The position numbers and the translations under genes are program-made. From Nymphaea colorata (Eukaryota > Streptophyta > Magnoliopsida > Nymphaeales > Nymphaeaceae), in the NCBI RefSeq assembly GCF_008831285.2, contig NC_045147.1, positions 18,082,854 to 18,146,853 of the forward strand: a DNA stretch of 64,000 nt. The letters are read 5' to 3'. The notes beneath the pieces are model-generated. The model made no database searches. It had not been told where the DNA came from and worked only from the letters and a program-made list of their open reading frames with translations. Shown piece by piece: positions 25,530 to 36,569 of this stretch (positions are counted from its first letter, which is position 1; each line of letters starts with the position of its first letter).

Positions 25530-28500
25530 CTGTATTAAAGCGCCATAACTGTGGTTGAATCCCAATAAAAATTCTGAATTTAAAATCCGAATGGCAAGTG
25601 GAGGAGCTTTCTCAAAACATCAACGAAAATAAAATGAAAATTCACATCCTTAAACATATGAAAAGAATTTTGTGAAATAATTGAAAAAACTATTCTGGAA
25701 TCTCTCGGGATAATATTTCTATATATTGATGCGTAGTTGTTTTCGGTGATATTTTAAAAATATCAACGGTTTGCCAAATCTGTCCTATGGATTCAAATGG
25801 CAAAAATTTTGGGATGGTTTGACAAGAACAGGGATATTTATGACTATGGATAAAGAAGAAAAATATGATGGCAAGCAAGTTGGACTGGCATGCTGGTACC
25901 TTTGTAAATTTATATGTCGATAAAAATACTCGATCAAACTAATTATCCTGCTGGTAAAGCTTGTTAGTAAGATTTTCTTTTGATCAGTTGTTAGTGTTTG
26001 GCAAGTGTTACGCCTTACATACTACAAAAGTACAATTAAGAATGCCTACCGCACAGGTAACAGTTAAACTTGTGGCAAGAGAAAAATTCCCAATGAGAAC
26101 TTGATTTTCAATTTTTAGCCAAAGGCAGGTCATTATCTCTGTATGTCAATCTGTCTTGCCAATTATGGAGAATACAATCTTATGTCTACCAGGTAGAAAA
26201 CAATATCAGAGCCCTCTATAGAGACATATCCATGTTCCCAAACTAAAGTGCAACATTCAGTGGAATCTGATATGAGGCAGTAGTTTGTTAGATAAAGGCA
26301 ATAACTATAGATGCAAAAAATTCTTATTTAGGTTTTCTGAATGATATAGTGTTAACTTTTTAAAAATAAGTAGGATGAAAATCAGTAGCATAAAATGCAG
26401 ATGTGAGAATGCTCAGTCTAACAATTTGTTGTCAATGGGTCTGTAAGTGTTTCTCGTTATCTCTGGACAATATGCTCCTATTATGTGACTATACTGAAGC
26501 TCACTGCCTTTTTGTGGTGGAGATTTTTCTACTATTTGCCGTGTCTTTTGAATCATTTCCATTGATGTGGTTTTACGAACTGCTTGTTAATGGCCAAAAT
26601 GTTTAAAGTTCCAGAGTAGTTTGTGTTCTACTTTTTGAATGTCCTGAAGCAGCTTTTTATCTATAACTTGGTCAAGGTTATAAACATCATTGTGTGCACC
26701 TGCCTTATACACATTGTTTCGGTGGGAAAATGAAATAAAAGGGGTCCGAAATGATTCCTTCTAAATATCAGTCGATATAGGGCCTCCTTATGCTAATATA
26801 CAAATGGATTAATTTTGATTTATAATGTTAAAAAATTATTTGAAGTCACCAACACAGGCCAAAAATGCATCGACTTGTACCAGCTGATGTCCTATAATTT
26901 AGAAAAATGACACAGCCATGAAACTGATGGTGACAACATTATTTTCTGGTGAAATGAATCCTTTTCATTTCTGTGGTTAACTGCACTTCCCTTCTTTTCC
27001 ACCTCTCCATGTGACTGCGTGTTTGATTCCCCTTCTGTTACTGCCTTTGATGATATACTGAGGAATTCTTTCACTAAGCATTGTCTTTTTTCAATAGGGT
27101 GGGATGAAGAGATGGGGCTTTTCTGGGATGCCTGCATCTCATGGTGCATCATTGTCACATAGAAGTATCGGTTCTACTGGTCAAAGAGATGCTCCTGGCA
27201 AGGTATGTAACATGTTTGAAAGACTAAATTATCTCTCTGCAACTGTAGTAATTGTAATAATTGAGTACTCATTTTTTATGATTCCCAGACATCTTTTTAG
27301 TTTTTATGTGCCTTTTTGCTCTAAGACAAAAATGTGCCAAAATGTGTAGTGAATGAAAATTCCTTAAATTCCCCCATCAATCTTCACTAATCTTTGGTGA
27401 AACAATTGTTTATGGTAAAGTTTCCATGCACATTGGTTCCGCCTTCACCAACAGGCAACCACTGTCCAAGATCCTTAGGGTATGCCTTGAATGCCTTCCT
27501 TACAGCTTTTGCTGGATAGATGCTCTGATATTACCTTTGAGAAAGTAAATTTTATGTGTACAAAGATCCAATCTTCAGGCCTTGGTTGAGGAATTGAGAT
27601 GCTAAATATATAGTGGGTTACAGGACAGCTATTTGGAGTCCACTGCCTCTAGGAAATGGCTGTTCTTCGCTTATAGACCATGTAGGACAACGTAAAGGAT
27701 GTCTTAACTCTTAAGTTGCTTTGAAGTCAAAGGCTGAATTGATGCCTTATTGGGCTTCAAATCTTGCTACTTTGTACAAAACAGGCACCTGTGTTTCCAG
27801 TGAATGTGAAAGTGTTTATATTCTCAGTGTCTCATTCTCCAGTCATGTTTGTGGAAGTTGATAGTCGGTTCACAATATCATTCAGCTGTCGTCACCGTTA
27901 ATTGCATTGGTCAGAAGTTTATACTACTTTCTTTTAAAATCAGGCGTGCCAGGGGTTAAATAGTACTCTGTTTTTTTTTTTTCTTGATTGATTTACTTGC
28001 CTCATTTTATACAGTAAAAAATGGCCTTCTATTTGTTACTTTATCTTACAGGTGGTAGATTCTGCGATGCAAGTACTTGTTAACAGCAATATCTTAAGTT
28101 GACTTAGGATTCATCAAAACCTCCTAATTCTTGTATATTGGTTCTATACATTGCACTTCTTGTGCTGCCCCCTTCCTGCAGGCTTTCCTTCTCTGGATTC
28201 TGTTTTGAATCATCTTTTTGGCATGCTTTGTTACCTTCTGGCATTACCGTGCTTTTAACAGTATTCTGACATGTTTCCTATGTTGATCCTCTAAGCTGGG
28301 TTTCATTTCACGATTCTCTTATGAACCAGGCTTGCATCAATATCTTCTTTGCTGCTAACCATGGTACCAGATACTTCATGTGTCCTCTCCTCCTAATCAT
28401 TATTCAATTCACTACTGCTGATTTTTTTTTTTTTTTTTGGGGGGGGGGGGGGGGGGTTTCTTATCTACTATCTGCTTGTTTGATCATGTAAATGATGGAT

Positions 28501-29275
28501 TCAACATAGAATTACCTATAAATTATTTCACCATGTGGTCAAACATTGTATTTTAGGGCTTGAAATCCTCCTTTCCTGGATTTTGTGGGTATTTGGTTCG
28601 ATAAACTGGAATTGTGTAGGGTGGATATTTAGGTTGCTGCATGCACGTTGCTTACAGTTACGATTAGATGGACTTGGTGGCCAGTGGCCACGGTATTTCT
28701 TTATGCTGTTTCTTCACTGTTTGGAATTCTTACTGCTTCAGATACTCTTTGCATACACATATCGATATCAGATTTTTCAGGAACTAAAGAGTATTGTCCT
28801 TTTAGAGCTTGAGTTGATGGTTGACATGAGTGCATGCCAAAGGTGGCTGTTCAATTTAGCTAGTTTCCACACTCATACTTGTGTCATGGAATGTGATACG
28901 AAACCAGGTTTTCAAAGGGAAGAAAATGCCAGGGCGTATGGGTGGGAAGCAGCGGACTGTGAAGAACGTATGGATTTACAAAATTGACCCCGCGAGAAAC
29001 TTGATGTGGGTGAGAGGCCAGGTACGTTTTCCTCCATGTGAATTTTGAAGTAACTTATGGTGCTAAGTAGTTCTGTCATACGTTTTATTTTGTATCATCC
29101 TCAGGTTCCTGGTGCAGAAGGCAACTTTGTTTTCATAAAGGATGCTGTTTACAATAAACCTGATCACTCTATTCTTCCATTCCCGACGTTTTTCACCCCT
29201 CCTGATGAGGATCCATCAATGCTTGAACCCATGGTAGCTGATCTTGGTGATGTTGACCCATTTATGGCTGAATAG
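24269..29275 (+). CDS. MRPL3: Mitochondrial large-subunit ribosomal protein L3 (uL3m)
   Basis: This is the organelle (bacterial-type) form of ribosomal protein L3, which binds 23S-like rRNA near the peptidyl-transferase centre. Five exons join in phase 0: 24269-24607, 24782-24991, 27098-27202, 28908-29021 and 29105-29275, giving 312 aa. The first 30 or so residues are rich in Ser, Arg and Phe with few acids ([10 protein letters not shown], then [16 protein letters not shown]), a typical mitochondrial presequence. The L3 core has [33 protein letters not shown], the family signature across exon 3 ([17 protein letters not shown], then GSTGQ) and [15 protein letters not shown]. The protein ends ...DVDPFMAE. 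Intron 2 (2.1 kb) has a (TA)n tract; intron 3 has a T-then-G homopolymer. The cytosolic L3 is a different, longer protein, so the organelle assignment is firm; mitochondrion rather than plastid rests on the leader and remembered homologues. Confidence 0.95.
25479..25527. repeat. (TA)n microsatellite in MRPL3 intron 2
   Basis: About 24 uninterrupted TA units. No other feature is associated with it. Confidence 0.95.
28422..28456. repeat. T17-G18 homopolymer junction in MRPL3 intron 3
   Basis: Seventeen T residues are followed directly by eighteen G residues. It lies about 450 bases upstream of exon 4. The G run on the transcribed-sense strand could fold into a quadruplex. Run lengths like these are also prone to sequencing and assembly error. 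Confidence 0.95.
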
Positions 29276-30511
29276 TCTTGCTGGTGTGCATGATTCAGAT
29301 ACTGAAAGACCCCTTTCTATACCAAATCGCCTCGAGTTCAGAGAAAGCATCAAGATATTATTCCACAGGAATAGATTTTTGGGTCTCCAATTTTGCATAT
29401 TTACAGCTAGAGATGAGAACAACGGGTTTGAGGTCTCTTTCCTTTCTAATGTGTCATTGTGGGAACCTATGAGATAAAGGTATTTAGTTTTGCGAGTTAA
29501 GGTTTGTTATGTCTCATTTCTGATAATAATCCCACCAAGACGGAGTTCTCACTGTTTCCCATTGTATTGTAGCAAACGCTGTGTGTACTTGGGCCGCAGA
29601 GTGCGACTTGTTACCTTTTATCGTTTTGTTTGGAGATTTGAACTCACAGTAACTTGAATTTCAGAAGAGATGAGTGGCCTAACCAAAGCCGTCTGGCACG
29701 AACATGCTTTATATTGAAGCACAAAAGACAGAACTTGATGCTAGGAAATTTGTATCCTGATGGGTTCTGATTAAATTTGCTCCTTGGTCATCATTGTTTC
29801 AAGATTATATGTCTCATCCAAGCAAATTTGGCTTTTATATCGTGAGATCAACAAGCCTTATAATACTATAATACTACAGAACACATGGTTGGAATTGCTT
29901 GAAGGGCTGTGGCAGAATTTGATACAATGCATGCTTTAGTTTAAGTTGTTTATATGAAAACCGCTGATTTCTCCACCATCAAAATTTTGATGTTATATGA
30001 ATAGTTCAGTTTTACTTATTATAAAATGTGATGAAATTAAAAAATGATAAACTTAATATATATTTCCCATCAACTGATTCTTGAAATCATATCTAAGGAT
30101 AGATTGCAAGAAAAAACCATAATCATTAACCATTGCATTTAAGCAGTTTGATTTTTATCCATCACCTAGTGGTATAAGGCCTGCCAATTAATGTCCCCGT
30201 CCCTTCCCCCTCCCTCCCTCTTTCTCTCTCTCTTTATCTGTATATATATATTACACGCCAATGTCTTTTTTTTTTTTCATTGTGGTGTAATAACACTTAT
30301 ATGATTGTACAACCATTAAATGTTGCTTTTACAACCAACAAGTTTTAGAGAAAAGTGAGGATAACCAAATCATTTATCGATTAAACCTATTGAATCACCA
30401 TTTGGCATGTTGATAAGTGGTCAAAGGGAAACTATAAAGTGGAATTTGGATCAAACTAGAACCTGTTATTTTACATTGAAGAGGTGAGAAACACTAATAC
30501 AATGTTATATG

Positions 30512-30603
30512 AATCTGTCCTAGAAATTGAGGCAAGTTTGGGACAAATTCATAACCATTAACACGATGTTTCACAAACCAGCCTCAATTTTAAGACAGAT
30601 TTA
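30512..30603. repeat. Imperfect foldback related to the 9969 MITE
   Basis: Arms of about 22 bp (30512-30533 and 30581-30603) are inverted relative to each other, separated by about 47 bp. Nearby words such as aacactaatacaatgtt and gggacaaattcat resemble words in the MITE at 9969-10143, so this may be a decayed relative. No target duplication is visible. Confidence 0.5.
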
Positions 30604-32916
30604 TGCTCCCAAGGTATCCATATGATGATCTGTGTAAGGCAGGTTGATCAAAACCTTCCTAGGATTTTCCACTCATGGAGGAGGCCCGTTAAAACTAGAG
30701 GCTTTTGTATAGTCTCCCTCTTGACAAATTATTTTTCTTTAATTTTAACGACATCATTCCCACACTTCAGAATCCTAATTGCGACTGCAGTCTTAAAAAT
30801 ATCATTAAAATTCAAGTACGCTCCTTCATCAGTGCCTTCCCTTTGGCAGAGAGTAACATAGACAAAGTATTATAAAGACGACCAAAAGGCTAGAGACATC
30901 AAAATCTCTCGCATGACATTGACATTGGGTGAGTATACTCGTCAACCAGAAAATCAGTATTAGCTACCAGCTTTAGAGATTGAACTACGCCTCTCATTCA
31001 TAGTTGAAAAGCGGAAACAGCGTGACAAGCTGCATAGCTTGACAGCTTCTGCTTCGTTGTCCAACCAACTTCAAAGGTGGCCCTCAGGAGAATAATTGAT
31101 TGTCTTGAGTCGTCGTCTGCTAAATTGTATCATAGATCTGGCACAGGCTCAAGGAGAGTTGGAATTTACCACAGACCAAAGAAGAAAACAGACATCCCAC
31201 TTCCCTTCATTCTCACAAAATCAGAGGCACTGGCTCGGAGAAAGCTACGTCCGATTCTTTGGTATGGCACAGTACGAGCCCATTCTGGGGCATCAAAACA
31301 ATAAAGAGAAACTGGATTGTCTTCAAGCGCCTCCGTCATAAGGGACAAACGTATGCAGCTTTCAAAGTCCCAAACCATCCGAGATGTAAATTTACTTCTA
31401 TCCCATTTCCTTTCTGCCATGCCCTCAACCCAAGCACAAACGATCTGAAGCACAGTGTGTGGAATAAAAACAATGATCTGGTCATATGAAACCATTTTTT
31501 TGTTCCTCCCTTTGAAAAGAAAATGAGGGTAGTCAAATGCAAACCAGCAACAAAAGTTCCAAGAAGATCTGTCTGATGCCAAAGAACCTTAAAACACACC
31601 ACATTGCCTCCCTGTCTTAGATACTGTAAAACAGCTTAGCCACAGCAAGAACTTTCATGTGGTACTTCAAATGCATACACAGATTCAACCATATAAAGCA
31701 AAATATAGCGGCCTTGGAGCTTCCTGTGCCAAGTTAGAAACTGGAAAGCCCTGTTCTCTGCAAAAGCTCAAAAGAATATAAAAAAATTTACAATTAACTA
31801 TCGTGTGTAAATGTGCACAGCGGGAGTAAAAAAAAAAGTCAAAACATTGTTACCAAGCTTAGATCATCGAACAGTGTCCTCATGCTTTTTTAATCTAAAC
31901 AGAGATGCCCCAAATAGGACATCCATCAAATGCCATTTGTCAAAATGTACTTCCATATAATTTTAACGCCACTTTTGAATGTATACTATGTAACTCATAA
32001 TATTGCTCTCTACTGAAAAAATGGCATCTTTCAAGTTCCTACTGTGATGCCACAAGGATAACTGAAGATGCCAAATTTTAGTTTTAGTTCACATGAAAGA
32101 AGGTCTAAAGCTGTGAATCAACAGCAAAAACATGGAATTTAAACCAAGGTAAAAATTTGATAAAGAACACTAGGGACATCTTGCCAGGTTCATGTAAAAA
32201 TGACGAAGCAAAGAAGGAAAGTCCATAATCTGAAATAATAGGGGGAAAAGAGGAAGAAATAGACCCAAACAAGTAAAATTCTGGAATATGCATTAAAAAG
32301 TTTATCATAAAAGGAGTGTTTAAGTCTTTAAGATGAAGTGGCTTGTTGTTTGTAGGGGCAGGATATCTATATCTACATGAACTTTTCTTTCAAGTAACAA
32401 ATAAGTCTGGTGCTTCTAAGATACAAACGAGTTCGCTACCTCTCAAATCAAGGGACTTCCATGTAATGCCAGAGAAGCAAGCATGTGGGTTGCAACTCAC
32501 CGGTCAAGCGATGTGCATCCAGCATGTAAGACCCAAAGCCCCTGTGTTTTATAGAAAGGACAACATGAGAACTTGATTACGATCAGGAAAATAGGAAGCT
32601 GACCTGTCATATCGGCCTGAATAGAGGCCACCCTGGTTGCTTTACACACCAGGAGAAAGAGTGAACAATGAGCATACATAGGAAAAAGACAACTAGAGAA
32701 GAAGAGCTCTGTGCACACCATTAGCTCGCAGTTGATCACGTCTGATTGCCTATCCACAATCTTCCACATCGATGGAACATACTTGTTACTTGATGCCGGA
32801 GTGAGACTTCTTTTTGAGTAAAAGTAGGGGCATTAAGGATCGGCCAGACCACAACCTGTTCACTTGGAGTTGCCTCAATAAAAGTGAAGCAATTCGGCAC
32901 TGATACTTCCAGAGAA

Positions 32917-33071
32917 AGGTAAAGACCACTCCAAGCATATCAGTAGGAGAAAGGATACTCTCCTAGGTGGGACACCACAATTCGTTTTTCTATAAGGTAA
33001 AGATCCCTCCAAGTATGTCAGTTGGAGAGAAGATACTCTCCTAGGTGGGACACCATGATTCTTTTTCTATC
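32917..33071. repeat. About 78-bp imperfect tandem duplication
   Basis: The copies 32917-32994 and 32995-33071 share the words aggtaaaga and gatactctcctaggtggg with several differences. It lies downstream of the PPR stop codon on the minus strand, perhaps in or beyond its 3' UTR. Confidence 0.85.
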
Positions 33072-33348
33072 TCTTTCCATCTTCCAGCAGTTGGTTCCAT
33101 TAAATTCCTGAAGACCAAAGTGCTTGAATTTGGAAAGCCCAAAATCTTGATTGAGAACTCAATGCCAAAGAATGATGTGTACAAAGAAATCAGAATCTTA
33201 CAAATTTAAGATAGCAACAGAACCTTTTCCCCAGGACCACCACTGTGTATTGATTGATGGCTCTCAGTTCAAACCAATGCATCAACCGAAGTTCATAGTG
33301 AAGCAACATAGTACTCCAATAACATAGGAAAATGATCAAAATTTAAGG

Positions 33349-35589
33349 CTATTCTAATCCCTCCACAAGTATATTGCTCACTTCATCATATATACACGAA
33401 TCATCAATTAAGCCTCTAATGACCCCAGTTTCAATTGTGGATGCATTCCCGACCATGTAAGCATGTGCAGTAGCATCGGGCACCCATCCCCGTTCTAACA
33501 TTTTATCCAATATTTTGAAAGCTTTCTCTTTATGTCCTTCCTTGCAAAGACCAGCGATAACCATATTATACAATTTGGAATTTGGCAACCCACCTTCTGA
33601 AATAAATTTGACAAGGCTGTCGCTTATCATATGAAGCAGGCAATGACTTATAAGGCAGGATAGTAGCATATTTAATGTTCCAATGGCAGGGGGGGAACCA
33701 TGGCTCACCATTTGATTGAACACGATAACAGCATTCAAGCCCATATCCATCTCACAAAAGCACCGTAGAAGAACATTACATATCTTTTGCTCAAAGAACA
33801 GACCTGCTTCTATCATTTGTGATACGAGTGTCAGAGTTTCTCTCCGTTTGCTTAACTTGCATAACGCAAGCAAAATAGCTGCAAATGTGTCGGCATCAGA
33901 CACTGTGCCTCTACAAGATGCAAATGACCAAAGCTTCACAGCTACATGTACATCTCCCATCGAACACACTGCATCAATTAGTAAATTAAAAGACGAGATA
34001 TTAAGAGGGCATTCATTTTCAAGCATACACCAAAAGACTTCAACGGCCTCTTTTATACAATCCATCTCACGTAGACCATCTACGAGTCTTGTAGAAGAAG
34101 TGGAATCCAAGCTACAATTTCTACCGGATGACTGCCGAAAGAAACGGAAAGCGTCCCAGTACCTCCCCACTGTACAGTAGCCATTGACCAGAGATGAAAA
34201 TGTCATGCCATCGGGTTCATAAGAAAAGATGATCATCCTATCAAGAACTTCCAAAGCATGTCTAATTCTTCCCTTTGCACAGAGCGCTCTTAAAAAAATG
34301 TTCCAAGAAAATTTGTCACTCAAACCACTTTTCACCATCTTATCAAGTAAACAGCATGCTTCATGGAATCTACTTGCTCTGCAGAAACCTTCTAGTAATA
34401 CATTATATGGATCAGTATCAGAAACTTCGTTCTCGCTCAAAAGCCGTAATGCATCAGAAAAATTAGGTAACCTACAATACCCAGTAACTAAACTGACATA
34501 TATCGTGACATCCGGCTTTATACCCAACGCCATTATATCCTCAAAAAGTTTAATTGCATCACGAATCCGGCCATTCTCACACAAGCAGCTAATCAGAACA
34601 CTGTAAATGGATGCATTAGGAGAAAAGCCGTTACCTATCATCATGTTCAGTAGCACAAGTCCCTCATCCACCCTGTTAACTCTACAGGTCAATGGTATTA
34701 TATTTTCAAAGAAAATGAAATCCGGCCTGTGACCAGTTGCAATCATATCATCTAGAATCGTCATACCTTCATAGATTCTGCCTTTCTCACATAATGCACG
34801 TACAATAATCTCAACGCTCCTACAATTAGGATTACAACCTTTTCTTTTCATCCGCCTAAACTGGTTCAGTGCGGACTCGATCCTATCGGTTCTGCATAAG
34901 ATATCGATAATCAAATTCAATGTATCAACGGTCGGCGCGATTCCTGCTTTCACCATTTCCTTGTAAACGAACAAAACAGACCTAAAATCTCCTTCGTCAA
35001 CAAATGCACTCAATAGAATGTTATGGGGCAGAACAGAAGGCTTGCAGTTACTCGAATGCATCCATTCTAGCACGACCAACGCTTCTTTAAGTCTACGGTT
35101 TATGCAAAAACCATGGATGAGAGATACAAAGCCATCCTCAGATGAAGGGCATGCTTCCTTTACCATGTGCTTCAGAAGAACCTCCATATCTCCAATCTTC
35201 CCATTGACTCCCAACTTCATTATCATACTGAAATAGGTATCCGTCGAGTGTCGGTAATTCCTCTGCGAAGAAGCCCATCTGAACACACTCAGAGCTAAAA
35301 TTGGGTCACTGACCGAGTTCAGAACCCCAATAATCTTTGTGGGTACAATCTTACCCTCCAAAGAGCGAACGACGGAATCAAATTCCAATGAGTTTGGTTC
35401 TTTAGGAGCTTCCCGGGGACTAAAATCGAAATGGGCGCCTCGAGAAACTGAAGATAGAGACGAATTCAGATTCAACGCCGGAAAGAATGATTTTTTGGGG
35501 ATCAAAGGCAGTAGCCTCACCTTCATCGAAGGTCCCCCACCCCAAAATCCCAGAAGGCCGTAGCTTGAAGGCTCTCTCTCCTCTCCCAC
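33349..35589 (-). CDS. P-class pentatricopeptide repeat (PPR) protein, intronless
   Basis: A single open frame of 746 codons with no introns, as is usual for plant PPR genes. PPR proteins bind organelle RNA one base per repeat and act in stability, processing, splicing or translation. About 17 tandem repeats of roughly 35 residues run from about residue 115 to 720, with typical helix pairs such as YSVLISCLCENGRIRDAIKL and YNMVIAGLCKEGHKEKAFKI. There is no E, E+ or DYW tail, so it is P class and not an editing factor by architecture. The second Met (residue 22, at 35526) starts MKVRLLPLIPKKSFFPALNL, a good organelle presequence (probably mitochondrial), while the first 21 residues include two Glu pairs and are Gly-rich; the true start may therefore be 35526. 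I cannot name the orthologue or its RNA target. Confidence 0.95.
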   Translation of the reverse strand: MGEEREPSSYGLLGFWGGGPSMKVRLLPLIPKKSFFPALNLNSSLSSVSRGAHFDFSPREAPKEPNSLEFDSVVRSLEGKIVPTKIIGVLNSVSDPILALSVFRWASSQRNYRHSTDTYFSMIMKLGVNGKIGDMEVLLKHMVKEACPSSEDGFVSLIHGFCINRRLKEALVVLEWMHSSNCKPSVLPHNILLSAFVDEGDFRSVLFVYKEMVKAGIAPTVDTLNLIIDILCRTDRIESALNQFRRMKRKGCNPNCRSVEIIVRALCEKGRIYEGMTILDDMIATGHRPDFIFFENIIPLTCRVNRVDEGLVLLNMMIGNGFSPNASIYSVLISCLCENGRIRDAIKLFEDIMALGIKPDVTIYVSLVTGYCRLPNFSDALRLLSENEVSDTDPYNVLLEGFCRASRFHEACCLLDKMVKSGLSDKFSWNIFLRALCAKGRIRHALEVLDRMIIFSYEPDGMTFSSLVNGYCTVGRYWDAFRFFRQSSGRNCSLDSTSSTRLVDGLREMDCIKEAVEVFWCMLENECPLNISSFNLLIDAVCSMGDVHVAVKLWSFASCRGTVSDADTFAAILLALCKLSKRRETLTLVSQMIEAGLFFEQKICNVLLRCFCEMDMGLNAVIVFNQMVSHGSPPAIGTLNMLLSCLISHCLLHMISDSLVKFISEGGLPNSKLYNMVIAGLCKEGHKEKAFKILDKMLERGWVPDATAHAYMVGNASTIETGVIRGLIDDSCIYDEVSNILVEGLE

Positions 35590-36569
35590 TGTTGCTTCAG
35601 ACTAATGACACCAGAGGAGAAGCAGAACCTCTTCCTCAGATACACAAGGAGGGAGGGAAACGCCTCCCCAGTTACAAAGCTTGGACGGCTTCCGGTTTAT
35701 GGCGCCGTCGCGGCCTGTACTTGCACGGGTGCCAAGAGCCGTCCATCGTCCACACGAACATGGTGATACCCCTCCATCTTGAAGATTTTGTTCCACCCAT
35801 TCGCGAGAACTCCCACCCGGATCCGGTCCATAGTGTTCTTGGGTATGCTTGGAATTGGGAAACACAAAAGCAGGTTGATTTATCAAGGGATTTCCGGAAA
35901 ACGACTTGTCAAGATATTTCACAAACCACAAATTCTTTCTCCTGTTTTGACACTCACACCGGAGCTCCCCGCGCTTATTTAGGGTTAAGATTGTTGGGCA
36001 TCTGAGCTGATTTTTGGTATAATGTAATAGAGGTTTTCTTACTACGGGCACAAACCTGTTGAATTGGGTCTTCCTAGATAAACCCGTTACAACTGTGCAT
36101 CCTGGTGGTTTTCAGTAGGCAAAGCCACTTCATTCCTACTGTTCTTAGGGTTGAGAACCGTTTTTGGGACAGTTTTACTGTATATTTTTCAACTCAAGCC
36201 ACGCATAATTCAATCAAACCGAAGACGCATCATCCACTTTAGGTCGACCAATTATAACTAACTGTGCACCATACTGATTTAAGTGAAAAAGAAAAAGTCC
36301 CGTATAATTCAAAAACATGGATTTGTAGATAACAGTTAGTCACCGTCAAAGCTCCTCCAGCAAGCGAGTCTACTATTGCTCGCGTTTCTGGTTTCCTGCA
36401 GTTCTTGACTTCTTCTGGAAACCGGCGGGGACATATAAGAAATTCGGACATCTGAACCTCATTTCTGAAATCAGGGGAAAGCGTCTGTCGGCTTGAAGAA
36501 AATTTTTCCCTCTCTCCTGGTTCATATCCGGGCTCCCCTCGCAGCAGGAGCCAAACCAAAAGGACTTAG
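35590..36569. other. Divergent intergenic region between PPR and TruA-like genes
   Basis: About 980 bp between two divergent start codons, presumably holding both promoters. Open frames on the minus strand (35602-36051 and 36239-36559) have no recognisable domain and overlap the expected 5' UTRs. No repeat or RNA gene is visible. Confidence 0.5.

Larger units (their letters stand above)
29276..33348. other. Intergenic region between MRPL3 and the PPR gene
   Basis: About 4 kb between two convergent genes. It contains their 3' UTRs, an imperfect foldback (30512-30603) and a tandem duplication (32917-33071). A minus-strand open frame of 138 codons at 31166-31582 is the longest; I recognise no domain in it and no splice-linked neighbours, so I do not call it a gene. 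A (TC)n then (TA)n stretch is at about 30220-30252. Confidence 0.5.

Noticed and set aside
31166-31582. 138-codon minus-strand frame between MRPL3 and PPR
   Set aside because: No recognised domain, no neighbouring exons in phase; frames overlap on the other strand.
35602-36051. 149-codon minus-strand frame upstream of the PPR gene
   Set aside because: No domain; overlaps likely 5' UTR; not in frame with the PPR protein.
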